64,000 bases of DNA, taken from positions 15,318,687 through 15,382,686 of the forward strand of contig NC_082598.1 of assembly GCF_030936135.1 (NCBI RefSeq), given 5' to 3'. A program made the translations under genes and the position numbers. The notes beneath the pieces were generated by a model, which ran no database searches, had not been told where the DNA came from, and was given only the letters and a program-made list of their open reading frames with translations. Below, piece after piece: positions 11,613-23,597 of this stretch. This DNA comes from Gavia stellata (lineage: Eukaryota; Chordata; Aves; Gaviiformes; Gaviidae). The stretch's first letter is position 1. Every line of letters begins with the position of its first letter.

Positions 11613-14600
11613 AGCTGAAATGGAGAAGTGCCTGGTTAGCCTTGGTCCATAGTGAAGAGATTAATGACAGCTTTGTCAAATGTATTCCCCTATGTAATAT
11701 TACTTGTTAATTCTAAATTAATTCAGGTTTTCAAGTTATCCTGAAAGGATGGGACAGTGGTATCTTCTAATTTGTATTGCAGGGACGAATGTTAGGATTA
11801 CATTCGCTAATGCCTAGTTATATGCTGCATGTCTTAAAAGCACCCCTCCAGAAGACAGATTAAGACATGGAAACATCAGTAATCTTATTTCACTGAATGA
11901 GGAACAAGTTTGCTTTATTCTCTTTCTGAGTATTTGCTTCTGTTATTTCATTAATTTATTACAAATTATTTTTTTTTTTTTAAAATAAGGCAGCAGTAGT
12001 TATTAGCTAATAAACCCTGCCTTATAGGAATAGCCTAAAATACAGTTTCCTACTATACATACCTGCATTCTTTTTTTTTTTTTAATATGTTCATGAATTT
12101 TCTTGTAACTGACACTTTCTTATTATTTCATGTATAAGATGTGGTACAGGTGACTTGTCTTCCTATATATCTTTTGAATACCTGATCCATTTCCAATTAT
12201 AAGGCAAAGTAAAAGACTCATGTTAGGCAACAAAATCAATCTTGCTTGTATTAGCCTAAGTGAAAATAAACCAGAAGTAGTTGGAAATGGATCACAGCAG
12301 AATTATTAACATTATTCTCAGTGTACTTTTTTGAAGAAAAGCTCTTACATTTTTTAGACTGAAATTCTAGGAATACAAAAACTCAGGTCAGAAAAGTAAA
12401 GGTTTAAGGTGCAAAGATTCCCGCTAATTTGGCAAAATAAACAAATAGAAGAGAAGAAAATGGTAGAGGAAAAATACCAAAGCTCTAAGAAGTGACAAGT
12501 TTTTAAAGACTCAAGAAGCTGAGGTACAGGGGTCTAACGTGAAGCAAGGACCATCCTCCCGGTCATTAGTGAAGACCTTACAGATGTGTGTGTGCTTTAA
12601 ATACTGCAGAAACTGTTTTACCCTGTAGAAAAGGATCCTTGCAATAGGCAGTGGAAAACAGAAAGTAGCTGGGATGGCATCCAGGCAGCCCTCAGAGCCA
12701 GTGTGTGGCTTGGGCCAAAGCTAGCAAATGTTCTGGAGGAAAGAAAGGAGTTTGTGCTGTGGTGCTCAACTCACTCTTTTACGTGTTAACCCTGGACAAC
12801 TTCTTGGACTATTAATTCAGTTATTAGTTTTTCACTGGTGAATCATGAATCCACACCTGTCCTTGCGTCGTGTGTCCAGTGCTGTGCTGCAGACCAGCCC
12901 TGGCATGGCAGTGCATGAGTCCCTGGCAGCTCAAGCTTAACACTGGTGACACCAAGCTTCTTATTTCTTGTCCTTAATCCTCTCACTGCTGCCTGTCTCC
13001 GTTGCTGCTGACAACAGCTCCATCCTGTCACTCAGGCTCATCGCGTGAAGTAAGGACTCCTCCCTCCTCTACATCCTGACTTGGCTGCGAATGTCTTTCT
13101 GCTCCTTCTCTCCATACAATTAAATACAGACCCTTTATTGAAAGGTTAACCGTACCTGCTGTCCTTCAGGTATCTTTCTTCCCTTGCTATAACTTCTCTC
13201 CTTGCAGCCTCACTGGGAACTGTCTTTCTCCACTCCCCATCACTCAAAACACAACACCCCGCTACACCTGCCACTGTTTCACCTTTTTGCTCGTTTCCAC
13301 CGGCTGGTTTAAATGTCTCATCTTTGTCTTGAAGGCCCTCGTAGCTCCATCTCATAGTCTGATTTTCTCTCTCACCTTGCTCTCCTTGCTCCAGTAATGG
13401 CTCCAGTCTTTTCTCTGGCTTCTTTTCTTCCTTTATTCCTCTCTGCAGGACTTCTTCCACATGGTATTTTTAGAGCTAGCTCTACCATCAGAGGTTCAAA
13501 GCTTTCATAAAGAGTATTATACTTTCATAAAGTATTTCTGGGAAGCTGACAGACACTGTATAAAACTTCACACACTACAGTTCTTTAACAAGGTGCTGTT
13601 ATGAAGGCTTGAAACGCTGATTGGCGTCCCCCTGTCTTAACCTATGTCCGTCTGTAGGACTGCAAGCTTTTCAGACAAAGCCTGGCTCTGACTGTTGTCT
13701 TTTTTATGTCCCTAACTGCCATGCCTCACAAGTAACTTTGTGAGAAATCTGGTAACATATTGCTATAGATTTTAAGACACAAGCTGTATTTTTTATTATA
13801 TCGCATACACGAGCAACCTTTTTCATAATATGGGGTGACATATCTTGCTGTGTTGAGCTGGCAGTTGGGAATGCAAGTGCAGATATTGGGAACGTATTTC
13901 ACAATAAATGTCTTACTGCAACAGTTGTTGCTTTGGCAATTATTTTTCAATCCCAGGACTTTTTTTCTGTAAGTGTTCCAGAAAAGGATCTCTCTCTTCT
14001 CTGTATTCATAATACCTTTAAATTTGGGTGAAGTGGGGAACATATTTTTCCCCATTGATTCCATTGTACATGCATCTCATAGCTGATGATATCTGCTCAT
14101 AAAGGAAGATGTACTGGTCTCGTTTGCAGTTAATATCACAAATGTCATAATTTTAACTGTCGTGGTTTAAATTAAAATATTACCTTTCATCTCTTTGCCT
14201 ATCAGCTGAATGTGAGATAATATGTGCATCGTAGAGCCTCGTGACAGTTGAAGAACAATATCCAGTTATTGTTCTGCAGTCTAGGAAAGCATTAAGGTTT
14301 TCCCCATCTGTTCTCACTTCCACTGTAGCATTTTGCCTGCCACATACTATTAAAATGCTGGCAGTCTTGGGCAAAACATGGACTGAATGTTTGTTCCTGT
14401 TCTTATCATGCTCAAACAGACTTGCATGTGGTTCTTGTTTCACCATCACAAATTGAAATAATACAGGCTGATTTAGCTGCAACGTTCCCATGTTACTATG
14501 CTTGTACCTGTAATGTACCTAGTAAACCAGCATTTAATGAAAATTAAACTGGATGAAAAGTATTTTATTTATATATTTTGTTTAGAAACAAATAGGAATT

Positions 14601-17254
14601 TTAGCAACAGCCATGAAAGGCAACACTGTACACAGCTATGGATGGAGAAGAATCCGAATCCAGTATATATATATATTTATGTAACATATTGATTATACAA
14701 ATAGAGAGTTTTCTAATATTACATTAATGTCATTTCTATTAAAGCAGTAAATAATCAATGAAGTATTTTCTTTACTAGCTGCTGTAATTTAATTATAAAA
14801 TCCTGGTTTTCCCAGCCTGGTGAGTTGCGTTCCCAGAGCAGTGTGTGCAGTTTGCTAGAGGCCAGTCAGTAATTGTGAACAATAGCTCTGTCCTTTACAG
14901 AGTGTAAAATACGGAGCTCACTCTCAGTTAAAGTGTGCGGTTTCAATTTGAAACAATTTTGTGGATCTGGATGTATTTCATGTCTGCACTTTTCTCTGGT
15001 CCTGGAGTTGTTTTTTAAACTTTGCATTTCTCAATATAAAAATGCAGTAAGCATAAGGTACTTGATGTATGCTGTTACTACTGCTGTGAAAAATCAATCA
15101 ATCTGAAAAGACAGTGTTAAACGCTGTGTGTATGAGAGAATATATATGTATTGCGCTTATCATACCAGCCCTGTGTGTCATTATGTTGGCCTGATCAACA
15201 GTGTTCTGTGTGGGATTATAGTGCTGACTTGTGAGTAAAAGTGGGACAGAAGGACAGACTCGTATGATCAATGCAAACTCATTTATTATACAAAAAAGCA
15301 TCTCTGCTTGGTCCAGGTGGATTTTCCTTATGGACAAGTGGTGGCATGGCCTTCCTTTGGGGCGGATGACGTGATCAGGCTGATCTGGTTTTAGAAGAGA
15401 TGAGAACTGGGTTTGTAATCATGTCCTTCCTTCTTCTTTTGGCTGGGTTTGGCTCTCTGTTCTTACAGGAATGTGCATGTAGGGGAGTGATGAGCCCCAG
15501 CAGGATCAGAGAATAAGTATTGCTCACTCATTTTATGTTGCCGTGAAAAGGGCGAATGTAATTCCAGAACGTACCAGGAAAAGCGTTTCCAGCAGTGCTG
15601 GTACAAATGGCAGTGTGAGAGGGCCTGGTGAGACTCCTGGAAGCCTGTACAGGCAGGATCGCTGATGTTTCAAAAGGACTGGGAAAGAGAGAGGCTACTG
15701 AGATAGCTGGGGAAGGGAGGACTTGGAGGAGCTCTGGTTTCTGCCTATAAATGCATGTTGTAGAAACCTCACAGGTGAAGAGAGGAGCTGTTTAAGGTAA
15801 GAATAAAGTTGGCACAAAGGCAGAGGTATATACCCTTGTCCTGAAGATACCTAAGAAAGAGTCCCTTTAGCTTCTGTGCTGGGTCGCTCTACGCCCCGCA
15901 TGCAAGGGGACCCCAAGGAAGCTGGTTCTCTGCTGTTGGACAGGATGCTTGGGCCAGGGGAGTCTACCCACAGCAAACAGTGGCTTTTGAAGGAATGCTT
16001 ATATCACCCTAGCTCCTTTAGCTGGAGTTAATCGGTTAGGGTGGAAAAGAAGATTTAATCATTAGGCTTTTGAAGTGTCTTAAATTAATTCTGATTTTTG
16101 AAAATACTACCAATAATAGAGAGACAGCTGGATAGAAAGAAAATAAACTTTTTGTATTGATTATAGATTCCCAATCGCAATACTATAATTTATTTTAGAG
16201 AGATGACTGCTAATTTTGATCACTGGACATATAGTTACTTAAGGTAATAGCATTAAAAGAAAACTTTTTTGGCTAGTTATACAAGAATGAACAAAATTAA
16301 ATGACTGAATCTTATATCAACGTACCTTCAGATGTACTCTCGTTCTTGCAGCAGATTATTGTCTTTTTCTGCCAGTTAAATTATGAGTTCTCTGAACTGT
16401 AAAAACTGCCATTGACTACTTGGAAGAAGAAAAATGATATGTTTTGTGAAAAGGACAGACTAATGGTGTCCCAGTGCCAAACCTTCCGAGAACTAAGTGA
16501 GAAAGAAAGACATAGTCTTCCCTTCCTTACCCTTTCTGAGCATTTTTCTTTATTGACATTGAAGATTTGCCAGACTATATAAATTGGAACATTTTGTGAA
16601 ATTAAAAATAGTCTATCTTTGTGGCTTTGAAACTATAATTTGTATCTTGGTTATGGGTGGGGACAAATAGTGGAGGGGTGGGAAAAAACTGTCCACAAAA
16701 TTGTCAGGTAATAGAGCTTTCCTCAAACATAATTGCAATTGCCCTAGTTCATTAGTCACAGTATTTGCAGATGGGCTTACATTGAAACAACAGCACTCTG
16801 CAATCACGTGATAGAAATATTTCTGGCAGAGATGCCTTTGCTCTGTAGACAAATCAAACCTGCCTTCTGTTATACAGTAATTAGTTTTTTAAGCCCTGTA
16901 TTATTTGGAAAAAAACCCCATCTACCTTTGAATTCCAGTCACTGGAACTTTTTATACCCTTGCCTGTTGACCTCAGGAATTAATTATAAATGCCTTCTCG
17001 TCTTGTCTGGATCGAGAAAAACCTAAAATTTTAAAATAAAATAAGGAATGGTAGGCCCAGTAATGATCACAAGCTTCATTATGTTCTGTCTTCATTACAC
17101 ATTTTTTTTGCTTAAAAATAACAAAGGAAACAGCCTAGTTTGCAAGAAACTAGAAATGTCTAGAAAAAGCAAGTAATAATGTTGTTATGATTATATCTCA
17201 CTTCCCCATCACTTCTTTCCTGTTACAGATCTCTTCTACCAGCTTATAGTGTTC
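11613..17254. other. Intergenic sequence
   Basis: AT-rich unique sequence with T-runs at about 11970 and 12071. No gene recognised on either strand. Confidence 0.55.
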
Positions 17255-17675
17255 TTAGCGATGCTTCTTCTCTACAGACGGGTGCTGCCTTTCCGCAAGC
17301 CTGTGGAGGTTTGTCGGGGAGCAGCACGAGCGGGGCCACTCCGTGAGGGATGGGAGCTGGGTGCCTGGGGTGACGGGCTGGGGCTGAAGGTGGGGGGCAG
17401 AGCCAGGGATGGGTAACAAGGTCCATCGACAGTCGCAGAAGCAGCAAGCAATGAACTAGGGCCGGGGTCCAGCCCGGGTGTCTGGCGAGCAGCAAAAGGA
17501 GACGGGACCAGAGACAGGCACACCTAACAAGGCAGCTTGGGCAAGGATGGCATGCCCAGGTCTGAGCTGAACTGGAGATCCTGGGTGCATGGGCTGTGGT
17601 CCCTGGTGATGCCAGTCTGGGTAATTAAAGCCTGTTAGTGCTCTCAGGGCTCTCTCAGTTCGCTGGCTTTGGGTT
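17255..17675 (+). repeat. GC-rich block, probable old retroelement or LTR-like repeat
   Basis: About 420 bases of G/A-rich sequence abruptly set in AT-rich flanks. It ends with TAATTAAAGCCTGTTAGTGC and a T-run, which is reminiscent of a retroelement poly(A) region in an avian interspersed repeat. I cannot name the family. Overlapping minus-strand frames have no recognisable domains. Confidence 0.4.
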
Positions 17676-20600
17676 TTTTAATTCACCCTGTCTCTTTTCC
17701 TTTATTCTCAGCCCTCTCCTTGATGCCTTACAGTTCACTTTGGTCTCATCCAGCAGTGTCAGCTAGCTTGTTTTCAGGTCTCACAAAATACCAGTCTGCT
17801 TGTTACACCTCAGCTGGGGATGTTGGAGGGTAATTAGCCATACAGAGACCATTGCTATAGCAGACCAGTGGCTGATAACAGAAAGGCCTGAAATCCTGCA
17901 AGCCAATGGATTACAGTGACAGTTTCCATGTATCTCATAAAGTCAGTCACAGCCCCTGAGGGTCCTTTTACCTTCTGCAAAGCAGCAGCACTCCACTCAC
18001 AAGCAGAAACCTCATATCTCAATCCCTCCCTGCTTCATAGGGGATGAAATCTTGACGCTCAGGCCAGTCTGCTAGAGGAGGAAGCAGGTGGATGAGAATA
18101 ATTCCTCCCTGATCCTGAAAATAATAAACTGGGTGGGCCTGATGCTTAGCAAAGGAGCAGTTGGCCAGTCACAAACACTGTTCTTCATTTGTGCCCTTCC
18201 TTAGTATATACCCAGAAGCCCACTGGTAGGGCTGATACTATGATTTATTCACTATAAAATCAGTGATCAACACTGGGGGGAACACACTTTTGTTTTACAT
18301 GGGGAAAAATGGTTATGTGGCAAGAATGCTGCATCCTGACCCACTGGGAGAGGGGATTTGCATCGCCATACAAATAGGAATGACAGATTAATTAGAGCTT
18401 TGGGCGTTAATTATATTAGGGTTGATAATCCTAAGGTAAAAGCTGCACAAGAATGATGTGTATATTTTCACTGGATAGTGTTCAGTAACTGAAATCTGTA
18501 AGCCACTGCTACTTCTTTCTTTCATAGCTTGTCTGAAACATGTCCAACACATTGAAATAAAGGATAATATTACGTATTACAAGCTTGATTTGAAAAATAG
18601 TTGAAGAAATATCCTTTGGACTCCATTCCTTGCCCTTGCTGCATCTTATAGTATGGAAATGTGTAAACATCCGTAGTCATCTGTGGTCCATTTAATGGTA
18701 CCTCACTCAAAACGATGATAGTCTTATTCCTGTATATAATAGATTAAGCTGGTACTTTGGTAATAATTTCACTTCTCTTATTCACTTCTTTTTGAAGTAC
18801 TGCATCTCCACAGGTATGCCATCATGGTGAATATATATATTTTGAATACTTTTAAAGTAAGCTATCTGTATTGAAATCCAATGTAGCATTGCTTATTAAT
18901 ATTGTAAAAATGGACAAACTACTCATAAACGATGTTTAGAGAATAAAACTGTGTTAGTACAGGACTGGATGTTTCTGTACTGGTTGCTGTTTTTTGTAAT
19001 TGATGCATTATACTCAATATGTATTGCCCTGATAAAACATTAATTAATTAATTAATCCATTTTTTTTGATACGCTGGATTGCTGGGGAAGTAAAAGAAAC
19101 TGGCAAGGCAGGAGTAAAGAAATGTTTTCATAACTCCATAGTGAAAATCAATGATGTGCATGCGATGAAGATGTGCAAGATTTCCAGATGTTCTGTTGTC
19201 GTAGCTCATGACACCATGACCCATGTTTCATGTTTCAAACGCAACTCTGGAAAGGCAAGACATTCATTCAGTGAAGACACAAGTGCTCTTCAAAAAGTGC
19301 AGTGTTTCTGACTGTGTCCTTTTTCACTTCAGAGTTTTTCGTCTTTGGAGATGCCAAGTCTCTCCCATGCTAAAAATAGAACTTGTCCAGCCAGCATGAT
19401 CACTTGGGTTGCCCACAATACTTTTCCTTCCCAATATAAGCTAACAAAATGTCAGCTGGTGGTGGCACACAGACGATGGGTGCAAGATACAAAGTGAAGT
19501 ATTGAAGACCAGTCTAGGCACTCCCTGCTCATGCATACTTGGTTGGAACAAGACATCTTGCTAACACTGTGCTGTGGCTGTAGTTTACAGTCTTTGGGTG
19601 TGTAAAAACCTTAAATTTGAGAGAGAGAATGAGATACTGGCTTGTAAATCATGAGCCTGTGATAACAAGCAATCATTGAGATTGCTGGTGTCATAACAGA
19701 TGAGCAGAAAGAGATGACACTACAACAGCACTGCTAGTGAGCATGTCTTGTGAAGTAGCCCTAACTGTGTACATGGAAAAATCCAAAGATTTCTAAGCAA
19801 ACAACAGACAGTAATACAAGACCTGTCTTCTCTACTTTAAATGCAGCCTATCTTTGTCCTAATGAGTAGTCAGGAATCCTAACTCATATATTATCCAGGA
19901 GCAGTGTGGAGCAGGATGCATTTTAGCTAGTAGCCTCTGGTCAAAAGATGCCTGAATTCAAAGCATGCGTATTTAGATTCCCCAAACATCCCTCATGTTA
20001 ACTATTATAGCACGTAAAAAAAGCATCTTTCCTGTCATAGTATACCATTAGCTGGAAGAGGAATGTGGTCATAGTTGCCACGGTCATTATTCCCATAGTT
20101 ATAATTGCTAACTCGTTACTCCAGTCACTGGTTGTATTCGGGACAATTACAGATGGCATACATGCATGATCTATTGCCTGTTTTGGAGATGTGGTACCCT
20201 GTACTGTAGTCCAAGACTACTCTAGTATCAAGCTAGTGTAGTGTCTCCACAGGTGTATAAAGCACTGCAATCCTTCCTTTCTGATTTCACGCAGCCTTTC
20301 AAAGATAGGTCTCATGGTGAAATCTTCTTGTAGCATCTATACCATTTTCAATTTGCAAGCCCATAAATATTCTCTTCCAGCACTGGAGAGTTGTTTGAAG
20401 TGGATTTAATCCTGAAAATACATTTATTTTTCTTTACTGCCTTTTGCAGACCCCTGTTAGATAATCCAGGAGCAAACCTGCTGATTTATAGAGCAATACT
20501 ACACATCACTGGTCTGATTTCTTGGGTAGCCTGCCTTTTGTTAGTTCAGCAAAATAAGAATGGTATTTTAGGAAGCAGAAGTGCCAAGGAGCATTGCTCC

Positions 20601-20920
20601 TCATTAAAAATCTAACCTGAGGAGCAAGTTGAATTAGTGAGGTGCCACAGTAGCAGAGTTATGTCATGTCCAGGATTAGATATGTTTCTCAGAAGAGGTG
20701 TTAATCTTTTATTTTTGTCGTTAACTGTTACACTAGAGCAACCACAGAACTACATGACTAGAGTGGGCTCATATATGTGTGTCTTGAAGCCTGGCTCAAG
20801 AAGGCTTGATGGTCTAACAGTAGGTTTGCCATTATTGTGACAGTTTCTGGCATTATGTCATGCTCCATTTTATGCATTCCCTGTTTAAACCATGAATAAA
20901 CAGCAGAATGTGTTACTCTT
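17676..20920. other. Intergenic sequence
   Basis: No gene recognised. A cluster of TAATTA-type words lies at about 18386-18425 and a TTAA repeat at 19040. Confidence 0.55.
19040..19056. repeat. (TTAA)n short tandem repeat
   Basis: Four TTAA/TAAT units in an AT-rich setting, followed by a T-run. Confidence 0.8.
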
Positions 20921-21069
20921 CACAGAATCACAGAATCACAGAATCATTAAGGCTGGAAAAGACCTGTAAGATCATCAAGTCCAACCATCAACCCAACACG
21001 ACCATGCCCATTAAACCATGTCCCACAATGCCACGTCCACACGTTCCTTGAACACCTCCAGTGATGGTG
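20921..21069 (-). mobile_element. CR1 LINE, very short 3' tail (about 150 bp)
   Basis: The plus strand begins with three CACAGAAT-type units, then the standard CR1 tail through CACCTCCAGTGATGGTG, where family similarity stops. Orientation is minus. It carries only the last part of ORF2 and the 3' UTR. Confidence 0.92.
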
Positions 21070-21074
21070 GTGTT

Positions 21075-21103
21075 CAATCAAATCCATCACAATCAAATCC
21101 ATC
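21075..21103. repeat. 14-bp perfect direct repeat (period 15) beside a CR1 5' truncation
   Basis: CAATCAAATCCATC at 21075-21088 is repeated at 21090-21103. It begins six bases beyond the end of the CR1 match. Confidence 0.88.
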
Positions 21104-23147
21104 TTCTTTAGCTGCATGGGTTATAATTGAGATTATAGATGTGATTACATATGAATTCTGTATCTGTTAAAGAGGTTTGATTTGATTCTTTTTCAGACTG
21201 TCACTTTATTTTTCTGAATCTCTGCTTCTAAATAAAAATCCTGTATTAGATCTTCATTGCTCATGATATCTAACATTCTTCAAAAGTACAAGTCAGAAGC
21301 TTAATATTTTTTTTTTCTTTTTTATTGATTGGCATTATAGCTGCCAGTCTTGCACTGAATTTTGTGCAAGCATTAGGGTAGTGTCATTTCTCAAAGAGAT
21401 ATAAAAACCCCACCCCACCCCCAGTTATTATTTTTAGCTTTTTAACTCAAGCTATAAGCTTTCTTGATAAAGCTATTTGCCCCAAGAAACATTTTCTCAC
21501 TTATCTTAATTTGTCCTATCATCTCATATTCTTAGTTTTGTAGCAGAGTTTTCTAAGAAAACTGATTTCTTCATAATTTTGTGTATTTTTAATAGTGACC
21601 AATTTGGCATGCTGGCTTATTTAAATATATGTACATGCATACATACATATATCTCTCCATATATCAATATACGTGCATATCTGTATATATCTCTATACAA
21701 TATCAATTGGAAGTTTTGACTCCTTATGCAATTGAGTTAGTATTCTCCCCCATTTACTTGTTTATTTATGTTTCTTATACTATAGAGAGTGTTTAAGTAA
21801 GTTTGTCAAAAATTTTACTCTTGCATGCTTGAACAGGAAGAGAGGTGACTGCAAGACTGGTTCCATTGCCAGTCAAAACAACAAGTAGCTATAATTAGTT
21901 TCTAAACATATATTTACTGTTTCTTTCCTTGAGTTACATGCTTGATCATGTAAAAATTTGTTATTTAATTTCATGGGTAGATTGGGGGAGATCTTCATTC
22001 ATGTCTGTACTTCCCTATGTATTGGGGGGTGATCAGAAATTACAACACTCCATGCATGTTTAATTTTTGAAAGATACCCTAAAGAAAGTTGGAGGAGTTC
22101 AGTCTTTTTATCCCCATTTGACATTTGGTGGTACAGTATGTTTCTGTCACGCAGGGAATAGAAATAGTACAAGAGAAGTTTTGCTACAGAGCATTTTCTT
22201 TGTTTTAATGGGATTTTGTCCACTGCATTGTTTTTGTTTGTCAGATGTCCACCATATGCAGAATAATTATTACCTGTGCTAGTTATTTTTGAAACTTTCA
22301 ACTTGAGATTTGGGGGTATGTCTCAATGCACAGGATTAGCTGGCTCTTTGAGGAGCTGAGGAACTCTATCCAGGTACATTTGTAATTTCTATAAGAATAC
22401 ATGGTTTCTCATTGAAGTGTCTTCTGCATTAAGATACCTGCAACCTTCTTACACACTGCTCCTTTTTCTGGCAGTATCTGACTTAATATTTCAGGCATTC
22501 TTGTGGGTGACGTAGGACCAACAATGAGGTGATGTGCTCAAGTTAACCAACAAGCCCATAAGAGAGAGGAAAACGGTTCCAGGATCCTTGTGCATAGAGT
22601 CCCAATGACAAGATTGCACAGTCTCCTTTAAGTTTCTATGTGTTACTGTCAGACAGTATTTCAAACAATGAACCAAATCAAATTTTTTTTTCAAGAATAA
22701 TTGGCACTGATTTTAGCATAGCATTTGAGGTAGCTTCTGTAGATCCAGTATTATATGTTTATACTTGAGTTCCTGCAAGTTAAGGGATTGTTCTGTAAAA
22801 TTAACAACCTGAACACTCAAGATGCCAAGGTAGTTTGCCCTGGGTAAGTGAAGTGGTTGCCAGTGTAATGGTACAGAATGACTCCTGAATGTTATAATTT
22901 TGAAAAACATGCTAAAATGCAGGCTCACAGCTGTCTACATTAAATGTTGCCTTATTTCTTCTGTTGTCTTAGCCCTAAGTTTCCTAGGAGAGCAGCAACC
23001 ACTGTGCCCAAATCCACCTGGACTAGGCTGAATTAGAAGAGTCCTACTGCAGGGGGGGACCTCAGCCCATTTTTCAGACACTGCTTGCACAGTGTTGCTA
23101 CTGAAGTGTGTGATGTACCTGCACTGCTCTGAGCTGCTTATTGCCAG
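21104..23147. other. Intergenic sequence
   Basis: AT-rich, with an ATAC/ATAT-rich stretch at about 21622-21705. No gene recognised. Confidence 0.55.
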
Positions 23148-23175
23148 TGTTGGAGTATATCTGTTGGAGTATATC
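23148..23175. repeat. 14-bp perfect tandem duplication beside a CR1 5' truncation
   Basis: TGTTGGAGTATATC is present twice without a gap (23148-23161 and 23162-23175), five bases before the CR1 match starts. Confidence 0.88.
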
Positions 23176-23180
23176 TGGAA

Positions 23181-23590
23181 GCACAAGTCTTATGAGGAGC
23201 GGCTGAGGGAACTGGGGTTGTTCAGTCTGGAGAAGAGGAGGCTGAGGGGAGACCTTATCACTCTCCACAACTACCTGAAAGGGGGTTGCAGAGAGGTGGG
23301 TGTTGGTCTCTTCTCCCAAGTGACTAGTGACAGGACAAGAGGAAATGGCCTCAAGTTGCACCAGGGGAGGTTTAGACTCGATATTAGGAAAAATTTCTTT
23401 ACTGAGAGAGTGGTGAGACACTGGAATAAACTGCCCAGGGAGGTGGCGGAGTCACCATCCCTGGAGGTGTTCAAGGAACGTGTGGATGAGGCATTGTGGG
23501 AGATGGTTTAATGGGCATGGTGGTGTTTGTTGGTTGATGGTTGGACTTGATGATCTTACAGGTCTTTTCCAACCTTAGTGATTCTGTGAT
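23181..23590 (+). mobile_element. CR1 LINE, 5'-truncated 3' tail (about 0.41 kb)
   Basis: Plus-strand copy starting within the ORF2 C-terminus ([20 protein letters not shown]) and ending in GATTCTGTGATTCTG. The reading frame is open to 23511. TCTGGAA occurs at 23174-23180 and again at 23591-23597, and may be a 7-bp target duplication; part of this overlaps the CR1 terminal repeat, so it is not certain. Confidence 0.94.
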
Positions 23591-23597
23591 TCTGGAA

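Noticed and set aside
13146..13460. 104-codon charged minus-strand frame
   Set aside because: Derived from CT-rich sequence; no splice sites, domain or neighbour support.
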